Origin: Streptomyces sp. NBC_00234
GTDB taxonomy: Bacteria > Actinomycetota > Actinomycetes > Streptomycetales > Streptomycetaceae
DNA length: 64,000 bases
Reading direction: 5' to 3'
Assembly: GCF_036195325.1 (NCBI RefSeq)
Contig: NZ_CP108101.1
Span: forward strand, 4,402,001 to 4,466,000
Made by a program: the position numbers and the translations under genes. Positions 59,084 through 64,000 of this stretch are shown piece by piece. Numbering within the stretch: position 1 is the stretch's first letter; each line of letters starts with the position of its first letter. Below the pieces are notes generated by a model. That model saw nothing but the letters and a program-made list of their open reading frames with translations, searched no databases and was not told where the DNA came from.

Positions 59084-60145
59084 CTACTTGTCCGGGCGGA
59101 CCACTCCGAGAATCGCCATCGAGCCCGCACCCGTCAGCGTCACGTTCCGCCCGGGGCGCGGTGCGTGGACGATCGCGCCGTCGCCCACGTACATCCCGAC
59201 GTGGCTGGCGTCGGCGTGGTAGATGATCAGGTCACCGGGGCGCATGTCCTCGATCTTGATGCGCGGGAGCAGGCGCCACTGCTCCTGCGACGTGCGCGGG
59301 ATCGGGCGCTTCGCCGACGACCACGCCTGGGAGGTCAGCCCCGAGCAGTCGTACGAATCGGGGCCCTCGGCTCCCCATACGTACGGCTTGCCTATCTGGG
59401 CGGTCGCGTAGGCCACGGCCTGCTTGCCGCTCGCGCTCGCCTCGCGGTTGATGTCCCGGAGCGCTCCCGAGCTGAGCCAGGCGGTCTGCGCCTTGTACTC
59501 CGCCTGCTGCTCCAGCTTGAGCAGCCGCGCCCGCTCCTCCTTCGCCAGCCGCGATTCGAGCTTCTTCGCCGCCGCGATCTGGGAGTTGATCTTCTTCTTG
59601 GCCTTGGCCTGCTGGAGACGGTTGGCTTCGAGCTTCTCCCAGTTGATGCTCGCGTCCTTGGTGTACGTCTCCAAGTCCTCCTGGGTGCGGGTCAGTTCCG
59701 CCAGGATGCCCTTGGATGCCTGCTGGCCCTGCCTGACATGGTGCACCCCGTCGAGGAAGAGCTGCGGATCGTCGCTGAGGACCAGCTGCGCGCCCGGCGG
59801 GAGTCCGCCGTTGCGGTACTGCTCGCGGGCCTGGGCGCCCGCCGTGTTCTTCAGTTCGGCGATCTTCGCCTGGCCGTCGACGATCGCCTTGGCGAGCTTG
59901 ATGATCTCGCCGGACTGTTTGGCCGTCTGCTCCTCGGCCAGGTTGTACGCGTCGGTGGCCGCGCCCGCCTTGCGGTAGAGGGTGTCGATCTCCTCCCGCA
60001 CCTCTTCGAGACTCTTCCCCTGTGACGCCGGGGCGGTGGGAGTGGGCTCGGGCACTGGTGCGGCCATCGCCTGGACCGGCGCGGCCAGTACTGCCAGCGC
60101 GCAGACCAGTGTGATCGCGGCAGCGGCACAGTGGCGTCGGTTCAC
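59084..60145 (-). CDS. secreted NlpC/P60 (C40) peptidoglycan endopeptidase
   Basis: 353 aa from GTG 60145, preceded by GGAGGGGGA. Signal peptide (1-29, cleaved after AMA), a long coiled coil of about 180 residues (EVREEIDTLYRKAGAATDAY to LEQQAEYKAQ), and a C-terminal NlpC/P60 domain with catalytic Cys in DSYDCSGL and His in ASHVGMYVGDGAIVHA. RipA-like hydrolases of this layout act at septa. TAG at 59084; the same frame beyond it is Lys-rich. A hairpin lies in its leader region. Confidence 0.9.
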   Translation of the reverse strand: MNRRHCAAAAITLVCALAVLAAPVQAMAAPVPEPTPTAPASQGKSLEEVREEIDTLYRKAGAATDAYNLAEEQTAKQSGEIIKLAKAIVDGQAKIAELKNTAGAQAREQYRNGGLPPGAQLVLSDDPQLFLDGVHHVRQGQQASKGILAELTRTQEDLETYTKDASINWEKLEANRLQQAKAKKKINSQIAAAKKLESRLAKEERARLLKLEQQAEYKAQTAWLSSGALRDINREASASGKQAVAYATAQIGKPYVWGAEGPDSYDCSGLTSQAWSSAKRPIPRTSQEQWRLLPRIKIEDMRPGDLIIYHADASHVGMYVGDGAIVHAPRPGRNVTLTGAGSMAILGVVRPDK

Positions 60146-60174
60146 GGACTCCCCCTCCGGGCACAAAGTGACAC

Positions 60175-60207
60175 AAGTCAGACCGTACGAATACGGACGT
60201 CTGACTT
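60175..60207 (-). promoter_or_regulatory. hairpin with UUCG loop upstream of the NlpC/P60 gene
   Basis: AAGTCAGA (60175-60182) pairs with TCTGACTT (60200-60207), and CCGTA/TACGG closes a CGAA (UUCG on the minus strand) tetraloop, with a 3-nt bulge. It lies 30 nt before the start codon. No c-di-AMP riboswitch consensus is visible around it. It may also overlap the promoter. Confidence 0.6.
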
Positions 60208-60412
60208 ACCGTCAGTAACTTTTCAGCAACGTCGCGATCGTGCCATGTCGTCCCGAAAAGCAACAGAGGCTGACACCACCCGACGCGTCACACGGCCCGC
60301 TCCCCCCTGGAAGGCAGGCGGATGACACCCCGTCGTGAGGACGAACGGTGGGCCGTCCGCGTTCCCAGGGTTGCCGTCCGGGCGTGTCGAACGTGTGCGC
60401 ACGGGCGCTCGT

Positions 60413-61237
60413 TCAGGACGTGTTGGGCCGCAGTGCGTCCCACCGCACCGTGAGTTCACCCTGCCGCCACCGCCGGGCCCCGTCCGTCAGCGGCCAGTCC
60501 GAGGAGAGTGCCCTCGCCGTCGCGATCCAGCGCTGCCGGGCGCCCAGCGAGGCGTACGGGGAGGCCGCCGCCCACGCCCGGTCGAAGTCGCGCAGGAAGG
60601 CGTGGACGGGTTCGCCCGGGACATTGCGGTGGATCAGTGCCTTGGGGAGGCGTTCCGCGAGATCGGACGGCCGCTCCAGCGAGCCGAGCCGGGTCGCGAA
60701 GGTGACCGTGCGCGGGCCCTCCGGGCCCAGCGCCACCCACACGTGCCGGCGCCCGATCTCGTCGCAGGTGCCCTCGACGAGCAGTCCGTCGGGGGCCAGC
60801 CGCGCGCACAGCCGCTGCCACACCGCGGCGACCTCGCCCTCGTCGTACTGCCGCAGCACGTTCGCCGCCCGGATCAGGGCGGGCCGCCCGGCCCCGCTTC
60901 CGGCGGCCGGGCCCGCCCCGGAAGCGGCGCCCAGCGGGATCTCGAAGCCGCCGTGCACGAACGTGAGCCCCTCGCGTTCGTACGGCTTCGCAGCCGCCAC
61001 CCGCTCCGGATCGATCTCGATGCCGACCACCGCCGTGCGCGGCTCGGCGGTGCGCAGGCGTTCCAGCAGCTCGACGGCGGTCCAGGGGGCCGCCCCGTAG
61101 CCGAGATCGACGGCGACGGGGGAGTCCGAGCGGCGCAGGGCGGGGCCGTGGGTCGCGGCGATCCAGCGGTCCATTCGGCGCAGCCGGTTCGGGTTCGTGG
61201 TCCCGCGGGTGGCGGTGCCGATGGGGCGCTGGCGCAT
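60413..61237 (-). CDS. SAM-dependent methyltransferase-like protein
   Basis: 274 aa. SAM motif I-like VAVDLGYGAAPWTAVELLERL, then VGIEIDPERVAAAKPYEREG (acidic loop) and IRAANVLRQYDE. A short RMDRWIAATHGPAL leads in. The class I fold is clear but the substrate is not. ATG 61237 has TACGCT 7 nt upstream, no ribosome site: leaderless. Confidence 0.8.
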   Translation of the reverse strand: MRQRPIGTATRGTTNPNRLRRMDRWIAATHGPALRRSDSPVAVDLGYGAAPWTAVELLERLRTAEPRTAVVGIEIDPERVAAAKPYEREGLTFVHGGFEIPLGAASGAGPAAGSGAGRPALIRAANVLRQYDEGEVAAVWQRLCARLAPDGLLVEGTCDEIGRRHVWVALGPEGPRTVTFATRLGSLERPSDLAERLPKALIHRNVPGEPVHAFLRDFDRAWAAASPYASLGARQRWIATARALSSDWPLTDGARRWRQGELTVRWDALRPNTS

Positions 61238-61485
61238 GACAGCGAGCGTATGCGAAGCCGGAAGGGGGGAAGACGTTCGGTCGGGGCGGGCCGGGGACGG
61301 TCGGGCGCCTGTCCGTGGCCGGTCCTCCCACGGCCCGCAGGCTGCGGACGGTCGTCGGCCGGACGGCGGCGGATGGTCATGGTTCGGTAAAGCGGAATGA
61401 ACCGATGCGCTTCGCTGTTCTGGGTCTTCGTAGGGACCTGTGCGCCCCCAGGAAGTCATGCCTTGAGTGAGGAGGACCGGACGAC

Positions 61486-62838
61486 GTGAGCCAGTACGTC
61501 TCTCGGCTCGGCGGCAGCCGTGTGGCGCCGCGCATCCGGTTTCCCGGCGGCTTCCCCGGCACGCACCGAAAGCCGCGGCGGATCGCGATGCTGTCCGTGC
61601 ACACCTCCCCGCTGCACCAGCCCGGTACGGGCGACGCGGGCGGGATGAACGTCTACATCGTGGAGCTGGCCAAGCGCCTCGCCGCGATCAACATCGAGGT
61701 CGAGATCTTCACCCGGGCCACGACCGGCACCCTGCCCCCGGCGGTGGAGCTGGCGCCCGGCGTCCTGGTGCGGCACGTCGACGCGGGGCCGTACGAGGGT
61801 CTGGCCAAGGAGGAGCTGCCCGCGCAGCTCTGTGCCTTCACGCACGGGGTGATGCAGGCATGGGCCGGCCAGCGTCCCGGCTACTACGACCTCGTCCACT
61901 CCCACTACTGGCTCTCCGGCCAGGTCGGCTGGCTGGCCGCGCAGCGCTGGGGCGTTCCCCTCGTCCACGCCATGCACACCATGGCGAAGGTCAAGAACGC
62001 GGCGCTCGCCGACGGCGACACCCCCGAGCCCGCAGCCCGGGTCATCGGCGAGACCCAGATCGTGCGCGCGTCCGACCGGCTCATCGCGAACACCGCGGAG
62101 GAGGCCGACGAGCTCGTCCGCTTCTACGAGGCCGACCCCGGGAACGTCGCCGTCGTCCACCCGGGCGTCAATCTGGACCGTTTCCGCCCGGCGGACGGCC
62201 GTGCCGCGGCCCGCGCCCGCCTCGGACTGCCCCAGGACGCGTTCATTCCGCTCTTCGCCGGCCGTATCCAGCCGCTGAAGGCCCCCGACATCCTGCTCCG
62301 GGCCGTCGCGGTGCTCCTGGACCGCGATCCCTCGCTCCGTAACCGCATGGTCGTACCCGTCGTCGGCGGACCGAGCGGCAGCGGGCTCGCCAAGCCGGAG
62401 GGCCTGCAGAAGCTGGCCGCGCGGCTGGGCATCGCCGACGTCGTACGGTTCCACCCGCCGGTCGGCCAGGACCAGCTCGCCGACTGGTTCCGGGCCGCGT
62501 CCGTGCTGGTCATGCCCTCGTACAGCGAGTCCTTCGGGCTGGTCGCCATAGAGGCGCAGGCGGCCGGCACCCCGGTCGTCGCGGCGGCCGTCGGCGGTCT
62601 CCCGGTGGCGGTACGGGACGGGGCCAGCGGCTTCCTGATCCCCGGGCACGACCCCGAGGCGTACGCGGGAGCGCTCGCCCGCTTCGCGGACACGCCGGAG
62701 CTGGTCGACCGGATGGGTGCGGCGGCAGCCGCGCACGCCCAGTCGTTCGGCTGGGACACGGCCGCGTCGGCGACGTCCGATGTGTACACGGCAGCGATGT
62801 ACGAGCATCGCCGTCACGTACGCTCGCACCATGGCTGA
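61486..62838 (+). CDS. mshA: D-inositol-3-phosphate glycosyltransferase
   Basis: First committed enzyme of mycothiol synthesis: transfers GlcNAc from UDP-GlcNAc to 1L-inositol-1-phosphate. 450-aa GT4 enzyme. N-domain HTSPLHQPGTGDAGGMNVYI (UDP/inositol loop), LVHSHYWLSGQVG, and C-domain with FAGRIQPLKAPDILL and ESFGLVAIEAQAAGTPVVAA (E-x7-E). GTG 61486. It overlaps the YbjN gene by 8 nt. mshD is at the other end of the window. Confidence 0.96.
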   Translation: MSQYVSRLGGSRVAPRIRFPGGFPGTHRKPRRIAMLSVHTSPLHQPGTGDAGGMNVYIVELAKRLAAINIEVEIFTRATTGTLPPAVELAPGVLVRHVDAGPYEGLAKEELPAQLCAFTHGVMQAWAGQRPGYYDLVHSHYWLSGQVGWLAAQRWGVPLVHAMHTMAKVKNAALADGDTPEPAARVIGETQIVRASDRLIANTAEEADELVRFYEADPGNVAVVHPGVNLDRFRPADGRAAARARLGLPQDAFIPLFAGRIQPLKAPDILLRAVAVLLDRDPSLRNRMVVPVVGGPSGSGLAKPEGLQKLAARLGIADVVRFHPPVGQDQLADWFRAASVLVMPSYSESFGLVAIEAQAAGTPVVAAAVGGLPVAVRDGASGFLIPGHDPEAYAGALARFADTPELVDRMGAAAAAHAQSFGWDTAASATSDVYTAAMYEHRRHVRSHHG

Positions 62839-63340
62839 CGTACCCGACGAAGCAGCAGTGGCGCAGGTCATCGAGGCGACGCTGAACGACGCGGAGCTCG
62901 AATGGGAGAGCCCGGAGCCCGGCAACTACGTCGTGAAGCTCCCCGGCACGCGCAAGCTCTTCACCACCTGCTCGCTGCTCGTCGGCAAGCACTCCCTCTC
63001 CGTCAACGCCTTCGTCATCCGGCATCCGGACGAGAACGACGCCGCCGTGCACCGCTGGCTGCTGGAGCGCAACCTCCGTCTTTTCGGCGTGAGTTACGCG
63101 GTCGACCACCTCGGCGACATCTATCTCGCGGGCAAGCTCCCGCTGTCCGTCGTCACCCCGGACGAGCTCGACCGGCTGCTCGGCACCGTGCTCGAAGCGG
63201 CCGACGGATCGTTCAACACCCTTCTCGAACTGGGCTTCGCGAGCGCGATCCGCAAGGAGTACGCGTGGCGGGTGTCGCGCGGCGAGTCCACGCGGAATCT
63301 GGACGCGTTCACGCATCTGACCCAGCGGCCCGCCAACTGA
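62831..63340 (+). CDS. YbjN-domain protein
   Basis: 169 aa with the T3SS-chaperone-like YbjN fold: VAQVIEATLNDAELEWE start, NYVVKLPGTRKLFTTCSLLVG, and HRWLLERNLRLFGVSYAVDHLGDIYLAGK. ATG 62831 lies inside the mshA 3' end (8-nt overlap), yet TACGCT (62819-62824) is 6 nt before it, so it may also have its own leaderless promoter. Function unknown. Confidence 0.87.
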   Translation: MADVPDEAAVAQVIEATLNDAELEWESPEPGNYVVKLPGTRKLFTTCSLLVGKHSLSVNAFVIRHPDENDAAVHRWLLERNLRLFGVSYAVDHLGDIYLAGKLPLSVVTPDELDRLLGTVLEAADGSFNTLLELGFASAIRKEYAWRVSRGESTRNLDAFTHLTQRPAN

Positions 63341-63517
63341 TCTCTGGCGGACTGACTCCTCCCGGGACCTCTCGACCTCTCCCCGCAGATTCGGCCGACA
63401 CATCGGCCAGACAATTCGACGGCGCACGACTCTTTCACTGTGCCGCCGCGCCGTGGCAAGCTCACCGCCGACGCAGACATGAATGTCGTTCACATCCATG
63501 AAGGGCGGCTCGGGCTC

Positions 63518-64000
63518 ATGGCGACCATGGGAAACATCAGCAGGCGTGGACTGCTCGGTAGCGCTGCGGCCGTAGCCGCAGCCGCGACGGCCGGCGCCTG
63601 GGGCGCGGGGACGGCCCGGGCCGCGAGTGACGGGCCGCGGACCGCCGCCCTCTGGCGGGAGTTCACCGCCGCCCCCTTCACCCACCCCCAGATCCCGTTC
63701 ATCGGCAAGGCCGGCTACCGGGGCGGCGCCCCCCTTCCGCGCCGCGCCGTCCGCCCCTTCCTCGCCGACGTCCTGCGCTACGGGGCGAAGCCGGACGGCT
63801 CCGCCGACGCCGCCCCCGCGATCAACCGTGCCATCGCCGCTGCCGGAGAGCGCGGCGGCGGCACGGTGCTCATTCCCGAAGGCACGTACCGCATCGACGG
63901 CATCATTCACATCGGCCACAGCAATGTGGTGGTGCGCGGTGCGGGCAGCGGCGCCACGAAGCTGTACGCGACCAGGAGTCTCACCGAGATCATCGGCGCC
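63518..64000 (+). CDS. secreted right-handed beta-helix protein (pectate-lyase-like), partial
   Basis: Open from ATG 63518 (ATG 63527 also in frame) through the window end, 161 residues seen. Tat-type signal (ISRRGLLGSAAAVAAAATAG), then a YGAKPDGSADAAPAINRAI segment and TVLIPEGTYRIDGIIHI, the start of a pectate_lyase_3 beta helix. Carbohydrate cleavage is likely; the active site lies beyond the edge. Confidence 0.8.
   Translation, partial: MATMGNISRRGLLGSAAAVAAAATAGAWGAGTARAASDGPRTAALWREFTAAPFTHPQIPFIGKAGYRGGAPLPRRAVRPFLADVLRYGAKPDGSADAAPAINRAIAAAGERGGGTVLIPEGTYRIDGIIHIGHSNVVVRGAGSGATKLYATRSLTEIIGA

Noticed and set aside
60146..60420. ydaO-type c-di-AMP riboswitch before the NlpC/P60 gene
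   Set aside because: No GGGGTGAATC-like core or flanking stems could be found; only a simple hairpin is present.

Overview
The window is chromosomal DNA from a Streptomyces (high GC, strong G/C third-position bias, GlnR, RsiG, DevA/DevB, mycothiol genes, many TANNNT promoters placed directly before start codons). Gene content and order resemble the conserved central part of Streptomyces chromosomes as known from S. coelicolor, with a more variable stretch inserted at about 36-55 kb. No rRNA, tRNA or CRISPR array was recognised.

0-6 kb, phosphate and polyphosphate: pstS (with a clear PHO box), a large intergenic inverted repeat, then the overlapping genes ppk, CHAD protein and NUDIX hydrolase, all on the minus strand. 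5.8-9.1 kb: a YtrA-type GntR repressor and its ABC exporter, with a perfect 14-bp-armed operator over the repressor start, then mshD. 9.4-12.3 kb: a secreted 5'-nucleotidase and a secreted PI-PLC. 12.3-16 kb: a CssRS-like two-component system, a 59-aa unrecognised gene and an HtrA-type protease whose promoter carries 11-nt-spaced repeats. 16-18 kb: a LacI-family regulator and glnR.

18-30.5 kb on the plus strand: hydrolase, MoaD-like protein, membrane protein, LmeA-like protein, then a sulfur module (26-aa cysteine leader peptide, thiosulfate sulfurtransferase, DUF1416/SseC-like protein). After these come DUF3099, DsrE, an overlapping operon of three diverged single-pass membrane paralogues, a 33-aa membrane protein, a nitrobindin-like protein, the nickel regulator nur, ygfZ, dtd and rsiG (anti-sigma to WhiG). 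30.5-36.3 kb: type III-like asparaginase, Eis-type acetyltransferase, a 54-aa membrane protein divergent from devA, devB, and a phosphotransferase.

36-55 kb is the accessory-looking part: an ABC exporter with a frameshift that fuses ATPase and permease, several TetR, MarR and AraC regulators with palindromic operators next to their target genes, a MITE, a tandem-HAD plus kinase pair, an MFS exporter, a metallo-beta-lactamase-fold hydrolase, LinA-like and APH-like resistance-type enzymes, an FAD monooxygenase, and decaying fragments (methyltransferase, histidine phosphatase, TnsA-like endonuclease). From 55.5 kb the conserved backbone resumes: an XRE regulator with a 26-bp palindromic promoter, an HBHA-like protein, DUF2516, a PP2C phosphatase, an NlpC/P60 hydrolase, a methyltransferase, mshA, a YbjN protein and a secreted pectate-lyase-like protein cut by the window end.

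Gene identities are from reading the proteins directly; no database search was run.
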